From the NCBI GenBank assembly GCA_964540135.1, contig CAZILK010000020.1:1-13754 (forward strand): 13,754 bases of DNA, given 5' to 3'. Made by a program: the position numbers and the translations under genes. Position 1 is the first letter of the stretch. Each line of letters starts with the position of its first letter. The notes beneath the pieces were generated by a model. That model saw only the letters and a list, made by a program, of their open reading frames with translations, made no database searches and had not been told where the DNA came from. This document shows positions 1-6,320 of this stretch, one piece after another. This DNA is from CAZCAQ01 sp964540135. GTDB taxonomy: Bacteria > Patescibacteriota > WWE3 > UBA101185 > UBA10185.

Positions 1-434
1 ATGTACAGTTCTTCTATTGAAATAAGAGCCTTTTCTTTCCCTTTCTTTTTATCTTGAGGTAAGGCAGTGTTTGAGAGTTCAAACCTTTTGCAGCGAGATA
101 GCACTGTCTCAAGTAACCCTGACTCTGACGGTGCTACCAAAACAAGATGCAGGTAGTCCGGATGTTCCTCAAGAACCCTAAGTAGTGCATTTTGAGCCTC
201 AACTGTTAGGCTGTGTGCTTGATTAATTACTACAAGTTTTATTGGCCCATTTGCCGGTTTTTTTTGGACAAACTTAATAACTTCTTTTGATCTATCTATT
301 CCAATACTTTTCCCATCAATACTTGAGAGTATTAAGATGTCCTGAAAAGTCGGGATGCTTGTAATGCTTATTGCTTCTACAATAGCATTAGTTTCAAGTG
401 CACTTGCACTGCTTATTATTAAATAGGATGCCAC
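1..434 (-). CDS. DNA polymerase III delta'-like subunit (partial, C-terminus outside window)
   Basis: The minus strand reads open from a GTG at 434 to the window edge, giving 144 codons with no stop. The protein has the core of an AAA+ clamp-loader subunit of the delta'/gamma family. Residues 46-60 resemble the 'idqirel' segment of that family, 65-74 form a hydrophobic strand ending NQAH in place of an acidic Walker B, 82-90 read NALLRVLEE, and 113-115 are the SRC motif. In the family these subunits help load the sliding clamp in the cytoplasm. There is no visible P-loop, so I expect a non-hydrolysing delta' type rather than DnaX. The start is GTG because an in-frame TAA lies four codons upstream and no ATG is available. 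A -10-like box sits 6 bases before it, so the message is probably leaderless. The Lys-rich stretch at 129-136 follows the conserved core. The family call is fairly safe; the exact subunit (HolB or a paralogue) is less so. Confidence 0.8.
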   Translation of the reverse strand, partial: MASYLIISSASALETNAIVEAISITSIPTFQDILILSSIDGKSIGIDRSKEVIKFVQKKPANGPIKLVVINQAHSLTVEAQNALLRVLEEHPDYLHLVLVAPSESGLLETVLSRCKRFELSNTALPQDKKKGKEKALISIEELY

Positions 435-469
435 TAAATCATTTTAGTTGGTCTGAGGTTTAGGTGCAA
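435..469 (-). promoter_or_regulatory. Promoter of the delta'-like gene, leaderless type
   Basis: Read on the minus strand, TTGCAC (469-464) is followed by a 17-base spacer and TAAAAT (446-441), then exactly 6 bases, then the GTG start at 434. The -10 box matches five of six consensus positions. With transcription starting about 7 bases after the -10 box, the first base of the message would be the start codon itself. No Shine-Dalgarno sequence is present. Confidence 0.55.
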
Positions 470-474
470 ACCTC
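455..474. repeat. Perfect inverted repeat, 7-bp arms and 6-base loop
   Basis: GAGGTTT (455-461) is followed by AGGTGC and AAACCTC (468-474), a perfect dyad. It covers the -35 box proposed for the minus-strand gene and lies about 30 bases upstream of the -10 proposed for pilB. It could be an operator acting on one or both divergent genes. There is no T-run on the minus side, so it does not look like a terminator. Confidence 0.5.
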
Positions 475-504
475 ATTCAGATTATTCCCCAAGCTTTAAA
501 AACC

Positions 505-513
505 TGCTATCAT
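505..513 (+). promoter_or_regulatory. Candidate extended -10 promoter for the pilus cluster
   Basis: TGCTATCAT fits the extended -10 form TGnTATnAT. No clear -35 is visible at the usual distance, which an extended -10 can tolerate. Transcription would begin near 520, giving pilB a leader of about 50 bases, unlike most genes in this window. The leader would contain the inverted repeat at 534-547. Confidence 0.35.
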
Positions 514-533
514 TTTTTTAAGTGTGATTTGGT

Positions 534-547
534 TTGTTTTGAAACAA
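534..547 (+). repeat. Perfect inverted repeat upstream of pilB
   Basis: TTGTTT, TG, AAACAA forms a perfect 14-base dyad ending 23 bases before the pilB start codon. With only a 2-base centre it is better suited to be a protein-binding site than an RNA hairpin. It lies inside the proposed pilB leader. Confidence 0.4.
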
Positions 548-570
548 GCTAACAGATCGCATTACTGCCT

Positions 571-2337
571 ATGCAAACAAGTACACTTATTAAAGGTATA
601 GAAGATGTTTTATACGAAAAGAAGCTCTTAACCCAAGATCAGCTTTCTGCCATTAAATTCGAACACGTTAATAGTGGCAAAAGTGTTGATACTATTATTA
701 AAGAGCGCGGTTTTGTAAGTAACTCTGATTTTGTTAAAGCTTTAGCTGAGGTTAATAACCTTCAGTTCATTGATCTAACTGCTATAAAAATTGCCCCTGA
801 ACTTCTTGAGTTAATCCCAGCAGCTCTTGCCAAAAAATTTAATGCAGTCCCCTACTCTCTTGAAGGAAATAAGCTGCATCTTGCAATGGCTGATCCTCTT
901 GATTTGCAAACAATTGAGTTTGTTGAACGTAAGACTGGCTATACTGTTGTGCCCGCTATCTCCACCCAAAAAGATATTGAACACATCCTTGAAGAGCAAA
1001 GTGGTAAAGCAATAGGCGCTGAAATTAGTGCAGCACTTGAGGAGATTTCTCAAACAACCTTAAAACTTGATGAATCTTCCCGCACAATTGATGATCAAGC
1101 AACGCTAAGAGATGCACCAATTGCGCGTATTGTTGAGATGATTCTTCAAACAGCTGTAAAAACCGGTGCATCTGATGTGCATCTTGAACCCGGTGAAAAA
1201 GGGACAAGACTTCGCTATCGAATTGACGGAATTCTTGAGGAAAAAAGATCCATTCCAAAAGAAATGCATGACTCAATCATTGCCCGTATAAAAATACTTT
1301 CAAATATGAAGATTGATGAGAAACGAATACCACAAGATGGTCGGTTTAGAGTTAATTCCGGGAATAAATCAACTGACCTTAGAGTCTCATCTCTCCCAAC
1401 AATTTATGGTGAGAAAATAGTTATTAGGTTATTAAAAGAGGAAGGCGCTGTCTTCACCTTTAAAGATCTTGGTCTTCGTGGCCTTGCATTAAAGCGTCTT
1501 GAAGAAGCAATCATTAAACCAACTGGTATGATTTTAGTAACAGGGCCTACAGGTTCTGGTAAAACAGTAACTCTCGCGTCCGCTCTTGCAAAATTAAACA
1601 CTATTCGCGTTAATATTGTAACCATTGAAGACCCTGTTGAAATTAGAGTTCCCGGAGTTAATCAAGTTCAAGTTAACCCTCAGGCAGGACTTACCTTTGC
1701 AGCAGGTCTTAGATCTTTTTTAAGACAAGACCCAAATATTGTTATGGTTGGAGAGATAAGAGACTCTGAAACTGCAGAACTTGCAATACATGCAGCTCTT
1801 ACAGGTCACCTTGTTATTTCAACACTTCACACAAACTCAGCAGCAGGCGCGGTTCCAAGGCTATTAGACATGAAGATGGAAAGCTTTTTGTTAGCCTCTA
1901 CTCTTAATGCCGTTTTAGCACAAAGACTTGTTAGAAAGATTTGTCTTGATTGTAAAGAAACATATACTGCACCTGATGAAATCATGGATTCTATTAAAGA
2001 TGTACTTGGATCAATTGAAACTTCTCAAATCCTTATGCACAAAGACAAAGATATAGCAGAAACTATTAAAAAAATTCATGACGGTAAGATCACCCTTTAT
2101 AAAGGTAAGGGATGTGATAAATGTGCAAACACAGGCTATAAAGGACGAACTGGAATTTTTGAAGTTATGGAAATGAGCCCTGCTGTTGCTTTACTCACCA
2201 TGGAGCGAAAAGCAGAAAATGAAATTGCAGCGCAAGCAGTCCAAGATGGCATGCTTACACTATTACAAGATGGTTATTTAAAGGCTTTGGAAGGCCAGAC
2301 AACTCTTGAAGAAATTTTAAGAGTTGCGAAAGGATAA
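571..2337 (+). CDS. pilB: Type IV pilus assembly (extension) ATPase PilB
   Basis: A 588-residue GspE/PilB family hexameric ATPase that drives pilin polymerisation from the cytoplasmic face of the inner membrane. Residues 1 to about 145 form the N-terminal MshEN/T2SSE_N-type region. The ATPase core follows, with SDVHLEP near 206, Walker A GPTGSGKT at 325-332, Walker B DPNIVMVGEIRD at 387-398 and a His box at about 407-424 (HAALTGHLV, TLHTN). Two CxxC pairs, C458/C461 and C515/C518, form the zinc site typical of PilB and GspE and absent from PilT. Length is normal for the family. The ATG at 571 fits the N-terminal domain, although no clear Shine-Dalgarno precedes it. It is the first gene of pilB-pilT-pilC-pilin. 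Because pilT follows, a type IV pilus is preferred over a type II secretion system. Confidence 0.95.
   Translation: MQTSTLIKGIEDVLYEKKLLTQDQLSAIKFEHVNSGKSVDTIIKERGFVSNSDFVKALAEVNNLQFIDLTAIKIAPELLELIPAALAKKFNAVPYSLEGNKLHLAMADPLDLQTIEFVERKTGYTVVPAISTQKDIEHILEEQSGKAIGAEISAALEEISQTTLKLDESSRTIDDQATLRDAPIARIVEMILQTAVKTGASDVHLEPGEKGTRLRYRIDGILEEKRSIPKEMHDSIIARIKILSNMKIDEKRIPQDGRFRVNSGNKSTDLRVSSLPTIYGEKIVIRLLKEEGAVFTFKDLGLRGLALKRLEEAIIKPTGMILVTGPTGSGKTVTLASALAKLNTIRVNIVTIEDPVEIRVPGVNQVQVNPQAGLTFAAGLRSFLRQDPNIVMVGEIRDSETAELAIHAALTGHLVISTLHTNSAAGAVPRLLDMKMESFLLASTLNAVLAQRLVRKICLDCKETYTAPDEIMDSIKDVLGSIETSQILMHKDKDIAETIKKIHDGKITLYKGKGCDKCANTGYKGRTGIFEVMEMSPAVALLTMERKAENEIAAQAVQDGMLTLLQDGYLKALEGQTTLEEILRVAKG
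2329..2334 (+). promoter_or_regulatory. Shine-Dalgarno that decides the pilT start
   Basis: AAAGGA overlaps the last codons of pilB and lies 7 bases before ATG 2342. It supports that ATG over the in-frame TTG at 2324, which would lie upstream of this site and would add only six residues not needed by the family. Confidence 0.6.
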
Positions 2338-2341
2338 ATTT

Positions 2342-3415
2342 ATGGCATTAAATGTTACACAGTTACTTGAAAAAGTATTTGAGGTTGGTGCATCTGATTT
2401 GTATTTAACAATGAACACGCCTCCGGTTATTAGAATTAACGGTAGGCTAAGTGGGTTACCTGATTACGATAAAATGAAGAGTGAGGATATTGAATACTTT
2501 TTATCACAGGTTTTAACACAAGAACAAAAAGATCTCTTGGATATAAATAAAGAAGTTGATTTTTCAGTTGCTCTTGGATCTAAATCACGATTTAGAGTAA
2601 ACGCTTTTTATCAAAGAGGCTATCCATCAGCAGCCCTAAGACTTGTTCCAATGACAGTCCCCTCTCTTGAGTTGTTAAATTTGCCACCGGCTCTTACTCA
2701 TATGTGTGAGTTAAAACAAGGGCTTGTTCTTGTAACAGGACCTTCAGGTCAAGGTAAATCAACAACCATTGCATCCATGATTGATAAAATTAATGAGACA
2801 AGATCAGAACACATTATTACGATTGAAGATCCAATTGAATATATGTTTGTAAATAAAAAATCAGTTATTGAACAAAGAGAGATGTATCTTGATACTCACT
2901 CTTGGTCTGTTGCATTAAAATCAGTTTTAAGACAAGACCCAAACATAGTATTTATTGGTGAGATGAGAGATTTTGATACCATCTCATCAGCTATAACAAT
3001 TGCAGAAACAGGTCACCTTGTTTTTGCAACTCTCCATACAAACTCCGCAGCTCAAACAGTAGACAGAATTATTGATGCATTCCCGGAGGAACAACAAAAA
3101 CTTGTAAGAGTGCAGCTCTCCCAAATTGTTGAAGCAATAGTTTCAATGAGACTCATACCTTCTGATCAAAAAGGACAGGTTCCTGCAATAGAACTGCTTC
3201 TCGGATCAGAGTCAGTTAAAAACCTTATTCGTGAAGGCAAAACCTATCAAATAGATAACGTTATCTCAACAAGCCTTCATCTTGGCATGATGAGTCTTGA
3301 TCAGTCTTTAGCTGAACTTGTAAATAAAGGCTGGATTGATCGGTCAGAAGCGCTTAGAATTACATCAAAGCCTGATATTTTGCGAAGGATGTTAGGCTCA
3401 GAAGACAAAAAATAA
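2342..3415 (+). CDS. pilT: Type IV pilus retraction ATPase PilT
   Basis: With the ATG at 2342 the protein has 357 residues, close to the usual PilT length. PilT hydrolyses ATP to depolymerise the pilus, powering twitching and DNA uptake. The N-terminal PAS-like region contains the family motif GASDLYLT and a PPVIRINGRL-type segment. The core has Walker A GPSGQGKS at 133-140, Walker B DPNIVFIGEMRD at 199-210, and a His box ETGHLVFATLHTNSA at about 222-236. SVKNLIRE at 291-298 corresponds to the PilT C-terminal AIRNLIRE signature. The PilB-type zinc cysteines are absent, as expected. The Walker A carries Gln where Ser or Thr is common; the catalytic Lys-Ser remain, so activity is expected. It begins 5 bases after pilB and ends one base before pilC, so the genes are co-transcribed. 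A PilU-type paralogue is the main alternative. Confidence 0.93.
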   Translation: MALNVTQLLEKVFEVGASDLYLTMNTPPVIRINGRLSGLPDYDKMKSEDIEYFLSQVLTQEQKDLLDINKEVDFSVALGSKSRFRVNAFYQRGYPSAALRLVPMTVPSLELLNLPPALTHMCELKQGLVLVTGPSGQGKSTTIASMIDKINETRSEHIITIEDPIEYMFVNKKSVIEQREMYLDTHSWSVALKSVLRQDPNIVFIGEMRDFDTISSAITIAETGHLVFATLHTNSAAQTVDRIIDAFPEEQQKLVRVQLSQIVEAIVSMRLIPSDQKGQVPAIELLLGSESVKNLIREGKTYQIDNVISTSLHLGMMSLDQSLAELVNKGWIDRSEALRITSKPDILRRMLGSEDKK

Positions 3416-3416
3416 T

Positions 3417-4619
3417 ATGCCCTTATATGTATACACTGCCCGTGATGGGGCTGGAGAAATTAAAACAGGCTCAGTAGATGCGAGGACTAATCAGTCCGCA
3501 ATTACTCTATTAAAAGAACAAGGACTTTTTGTTGTCACCATTAGTGAAAAAACCGACTCCTTTATGGATAAAATTGTTGGTGTAAGAGGGGTTCCAAGTG
3601 GTGATGTTGTTGCTATGGCAAGGCAGCTTGCAACAATGGTTACCGCAGGACTTCCAATATCAAAAACTCTTGATGTACTTTTACAGCAAACACCAAATCC
3701 AAGACTTAGAAAGATACTTAGTGAGTGCCTCAGAGATGTTGAGGGCGGTACCTCACTCTCTGTTGCATTTGGTAGACACCCTCAAGTCTTCTCCCCTACT
3801 TTTCAAGCGCTACTTAAAGCCGGTGAGTCTTCAGGAAAACTAGATGAAGTACTCCTTCGTCTTGCAACCACAATGGAAGCGGAACGAGAACTTAATTCTA
3901 AATTTAAAACCGCAATGATTTATCCGTTCATTGTTGTTACAGCAATGATTGGTGTTTTTTTCATGATGATGTTTTTTGTTATTCCAAGACTTGCCACCAT
4001 GTACGAGTCTTTGAATGTAGAACTTCCGCTTGTTACAAAAATCATGATTAATATGTCTGACTTTATTATTAAGTTTTGGTATGTTGTCGCAATAGGAGCA
4101 GCAGGAAGCATTTTTGCATTAAAATCGTTTCTCGCATCTCCTGTTGGTAAAGAAACCAAAGCTAATTTGATTTTTAGCTTCCCTGTTTTTGGTAAGATTA
4201 CAAAACTCAAAGAATATGCTCAATTTACAAGAACCTTAGCTCTTCTTGTTTCAGCAGCCATCCCAATTGTTGACGCACTAAATATTGTTTCCAATGTTTC
4301 CGGTAACTCAAAGATTCGTGAAGCAACTGCAGGTGCTGCTCGTTATGTTGAAAAAGGTAGCTCTCTGTCAGACTTTTTAAAGACTGAGAAGTCATTCCCC
4401 GCACTTATTGGGCAGATGACAGCTGTTGGTGAAGAAACCGGAAAACTTGATGATATGTTAAATCAAGTTGCAAATTTCTATGATAGTGAAACTGATCACG
4501 CCGTTAAGGGGCTTTCGGCTGCACTTGAGCCTATGATTCTCTTAATGCTCGGAGGTATGGTAGCTGTTTTGATAATTTCAATCATTGTACCTATTTATAA
4601 AATTACAAGCTCGATCTAG
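3417..4619 (+). CDS. pilC: Type IV pilus inner-membrane platform protein PilC
   Basis: A 400-residue GspF/PilC family protein that sits in the inner membrane and couples the PilB and PilT motors to the growing pilus. It opens with the usual PLYVYTARD stretch. The two cytoplasmic GspF domains run from about 65-190 and 265-392, each with the conserved Gly-Glu-x-(S/T)-Gly-Lys-Leu turn (AGESSGKLDEVL at 135-146; VGEETGKLDDML at 337-348). Hydrophobic segments lie at about 169-190, 215-238 and 372-392. Length matches the family. The ATG begins one base after the pilT stop; no strong Shine-Dalgarno is present, so translation is probably coupled to pilT. The identification is very safe; T2SS GspF is excluded mainly by the neighbouring pilT. 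Confidence 0.94.
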   Translation: MPLYVYTARDGAGEIKTGSVDARTNQSAITLLKEQGLFVVTISEKTDSFMDKIVGVRGVPSGDVVAMARQLATMVTAGLPISKTLDVLLQQTPNPRLRKILSECLRDVEGGTSLSVAFGRHPQVFSPTFQALLKAGESSGKLDEVLLRLATTMEAERELNSKFKTAMIYPFIVVTAMIGVFFMMMFFVIPRLATMYESLNVELPLVTKIMINMSDFIIKFWYVVAIGAAGSIFALKSFLASPVGKETKANLIFSFPVFGKITKLKEYAQFTRTLALLVSAAIPIVDALNIVSNVSGNSKIREATAGAARYVEKGSSLSDFLKTEKSFPALIGQMTAVGEETGKLDDMLNQVANFYDSETDHAVKGLSAALEPMILLMLGGMVAVLIISIIVPIYKITSSI

Positions 4620-4620
4620 A

Positions 4621-4634
4621 GGTCACAAGTGACC
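4621..4634. repeat. Perfect 14-bp inverted repeat between pilC and the pilin gene
   Basis: GGTCAC, AA, GTGACC is a perfect palindrome with a 2-base centre, starting directly after the pilC stop. It has no T-run, so it is not a classic terminator. It could be a protein-binding site controlling the pilin gene, or an mRNA hairpin protecting or separating the pilin message from the upstream operon message. Confidence 0.5.
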
Positions 4635-4640
4635 ACTAAC

Positions 4641-4646
4641 TAAAAT
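4641..4646 (+). promoter_or_regulatory. Weak candidate -10 box for a pilin promoter
   Basis: TAAAAT matches five of six -10 positions, but no -35 is recognisable 16-18 bases upstream, where the palindrome lies instead. If real, it would give a leader of about 33 bases carrying the strong ribosome-binding site. Confidence 0.2.
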
Positions 4647-4667
4647 GAAGATTGGCATAAAAGAAAG

Positions 4668-4677
4668 AAGGAGGTGA
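4668..4677 (+). promoter_or_regulatory. Full-length Shine-Dalgarno of the pilin gene
   Basis: AAGGAGGTGA is complementary to the entire standard anti-Shine-Dalgarno tail of 16S rRNA, 8 bases before ATG 4686. It is the only site of this strength in the window; most neighbours have none. This fits a gene that must be made in large amounts. Confidence 0.8.
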
Positions 4678-4685
4678 AAAATTAA

Positions 4686-5186
4686 ATGACATTCAAAAGA
4701 AATAATCAAAAAGGTTTTACATTAGTAGAACTTTTAGTCGTTATAGCAATTATAGTTGTTCTTGCTGGAGTTGTAGTTATTGTTATAAACCCAGCTCAAC
4801 TTCTTGCTAAGGGAAGAGATGCAAAAAGAATTCAAGATGCTGAAAACTTAAGTAAAGCAATCAGTCTTGCTCTTGCTGATGGTGAAATGACATTAATTGA
4901 TGCAGCTGCATCAACAAGTGCTACTGGAACCCAAGCAGTTGACGGAACAGGTTATGTTGGATATGCAATTCCTGCCGGTAAAGTAGGTCTTGTTAAATAC
5001 ATCGCAACACTACCAGTTGACCCAACAAATACAGCTCCTGCTGTATACACATTTGCTTCTGAAGCAGCAACAGGTTACGAACTTAATGTTGTCTTAGAAT
5101 CTACCGATAACCTTGGTAAGATGACAACAGATGGTGGAAACGATGACGCTTTCTATGAAGTTGGAACAAGCTTAACAATACTTTAG
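4686..5186 (+). CDS. Type IV pilin (major pilin candidate)
   Basis: A 166-residue prepilin. Residues 1-10 form a short positively charged leader ending in Gly. Prepilin peptidase should cut between G10 and F11, leaving mature GFTLVELLVV-type N-methylated Phe and the conserved Glu at mature position 5 (E15). Residues 11-35 are the hydrophobic helix used for assembly. INPAQLLAKGRDAKR at about 34-48 continues the spine helix. The globular part has LPVDPTN near 109 and a YELNVVLES strand near 131, features shared with GspG-like and small bacterial pilins. There are no cysteines, so the usual C-terminal disulfide loop is absent. It is last in the pilus cluster, has the best ribosome-binding site in the window and is followed by an intrinsic terminator. 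It is probably the major subunit, although a minor pilin is possible. Confidence 0.9.
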   Translation: MTFKRNNQKGFTLVELLVVIAIIVVLAGVVVIVINPAQLLAKGRDAKRIQDAENLSKAISLALADGEMTLIDAAASTSATGTQAVDGTGYVGYAIPAGKVGLVKYIATLPVDPTNTAPAVYTFASEAATGYELNVVLESTDNLGKMTTDGGNDDAFYEVGTSLTIL

Positions 5187-5207
5187 AAATTACATCAACT
5201 TGAAGTT

Positions 5208-5236
5208 AAAAAGGCGGGCTAAATACCCGCCTTTTT
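5208..5236 (+). terminator. Intrinsic terminator after the pilin gene
   Basis: GGCGGG (5213-5218) pairs with CCCGCC (5226-5231) around a 7-base loop, and the flanking A5 and T5 runs extend the stem. A T-run follows the hairpin on the plus strand, and the A-run makes it potentially active in both directions. It ends the pilus transcription unit 22 bases after the pilin stop codon. Confidence 0.9.
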
Positions 5237-5260
5237 GCTTCTTTACTTAAGTGCTATTAT
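5235..5260 (+). promoter_or_regulatory. Promoter of the Ig-like secreted protein, leaderless type
   Basis: TTGCTT (5235-5240) overlaps the terminator T-run and is followed after 14 bases by TATTAT (5255-5260), with an upstream TGn making it an extended -10. Exactly 6 bases separate the -10 box from ATG 5267. No Shine-Dalgarno is present, so the transcript probably starts at the A of the ATG. Confidence 0.55.
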
Positions 5261-5266
5261 TCGCAT

Positions 5267-6319
5267 ATGCATATATTAAAACACTCCCTAATCCTAGTAT
5301 TTGCCGTTGTTCTAACCGGTCTTTCTAGAGCTCAGGACGTACCCCCAGCCTATATGGGTTACACTCTTGTACCCTCTAAAGAGTCAATAAGAACACACGT
5401 CGATCTTAAGAGCTCAGGTTACGGTGTTAATGTCCTTTTACATAAAAACGGCACACCTGTTCTTGATCAGTCAAATGTTAAATTTGTCTGGGAGGTTGGC
5501 GACCCCTCAATACTAAAGCTTGATCTTTGGACTGCTGGTACTAGTTGTACCCACGGTATAAAAGCTCCGTGTCCTAATAATACGGCTGATTTAAAAGCAT
5601 TAAAAACAGGCTCAACCCAGATATATGTCGTAGCTTACGTAGATGGTATTAAAGTAACCGCTAAAACTATTAAAGTATACGTGTCTGATGATTGGATTGT
5701 TGATTTATCTGCCAATCCAAAAGTGATCTATGCGAATGATAAATACCTTTTTACCGCACGACTTCTTCTTGATGATTCATCTCTTGAGAAAAGAACAAAA
5801 AGAGAAATAGATGCAGACGAAGTTATGTTTAAGTGGGATGAGGTGCCAAATGATGGTGAAAGAGCTATTTTAAATATCTACCAAGATGCAGATAATTTGT
5901 GTTCTGAGACCAATAACAACCCAAACTGCAGTGATAGCAGAAACTTTATAGTTCAGGGTACACGGCCGGGTAAAACAAAACTAAGAGTTGAGGCTATTAA
6001 CTATGACTATACAGTACTTGACTCAGCAACATTCTCAATCGAGGTTATAAATCAAGCCGAACAGCCGCTGATTTACGAAGACAAGCTTGATACGCTAGAG
6101 CCCATGGTTATTGACGACCAGGTACCCGAGTTTTTACCAGACCCATACGATCCTGTGAATAACGAGGTAGGTAATTTAAAAGAAGAGCTTAAAAAACAGC
6201 AGCAGCAACTAGAAGAACAAAGTAAAAGAATTGCAGAGCAAGCTGAACGATTAAATAAAACAGAAACACTGCTTCAAAAAATTGTTAACAGATTTAGAAA
6301 ACTGTTTGGCGGATTTTAA
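5267..6319 (+). CDS. Secreted protein with two Ig-like domains and C-terminal coiled coil
   Basis: A 350-residue protein of no family I can name. Residues 1-22 are a signal peptide (basic start, hydrophobic 8-19, likely cleavage after S-R-A22). Two divergent Ig-like repeats follow, at about 36-140 and 145-262. Both contain an F/K-x-W-x strand, a Cys pair (C94/C102 and C212/C221), then a strand of the type G-(S/K)-T-(Q/K)-(I/L) and a terminal (I/S)-(K/I)-V-Y-V or SIEV strand. The first resembles bacterial Big-type domains. An acidic, Pro-rich linker (265-298) leads to a coiled coil (about 300-342) ending in a basic, aromatic tail RFRKLFGGF. The protein is probably exported and held at the surface, the coiled coil giving oligomers. 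It follows the pilus terminator with its own promoter and faces the ABC exporter tail to tail. A pilus-associated or adhesive role is possible but unproven. Confidence 0.75.
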   Translation: MHILKHSLILVFAVVLTGLSRAQDVPPAYMGYTLVPSKESIRTHVDLKSSGYGVNVLLHKNGTPVLDQSNVKFVWEVGDPSILKLDLWTAGTSCTHGIKAPCPNNTADLKALKTGSTQIYVVAYVDGIKVTAKTIKVYVSDDWIVDLSANPKVIYANDKYLFTARLLLDDSSLEKRTKREIDADEVMFKWDEVPNDGERAILNIYQDADNLCSETNNNPNCSDSRNFIVQGTRPGKTKLRVEAINYDYTVLDSATFSIEVINQAEQPLIYEDKLDTLEPMVIDDQVPEFLPDPYDPVNNEVGNLKEELKKQQQQLEEQSKRIAEQAERLNKTETLLQKIVNRFRKLFGGF

Positions 6320-6320
6320 T

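Noticed and set aside
811..1625. Several 60-83 codon frames on the other strand or frame of pilB
   Set aside because: pilB motifs span the region without break; these frames have no recognisable features.
2324..2341. Longer pilT starting at TTG 2324
   Set aside because: It would overlap pilB and place the AAAGGA site inside the coding region. ATG 2342 has this site 7 bases upstream and gives the expected PilT N-terminus.
571..5186. Type II secretion system instead of a type IV pilus
   Set aside because: The retraction ATPase PilT is present and only one pilin-like gene is seen; secretin and other Gsp genes are absent from the window.
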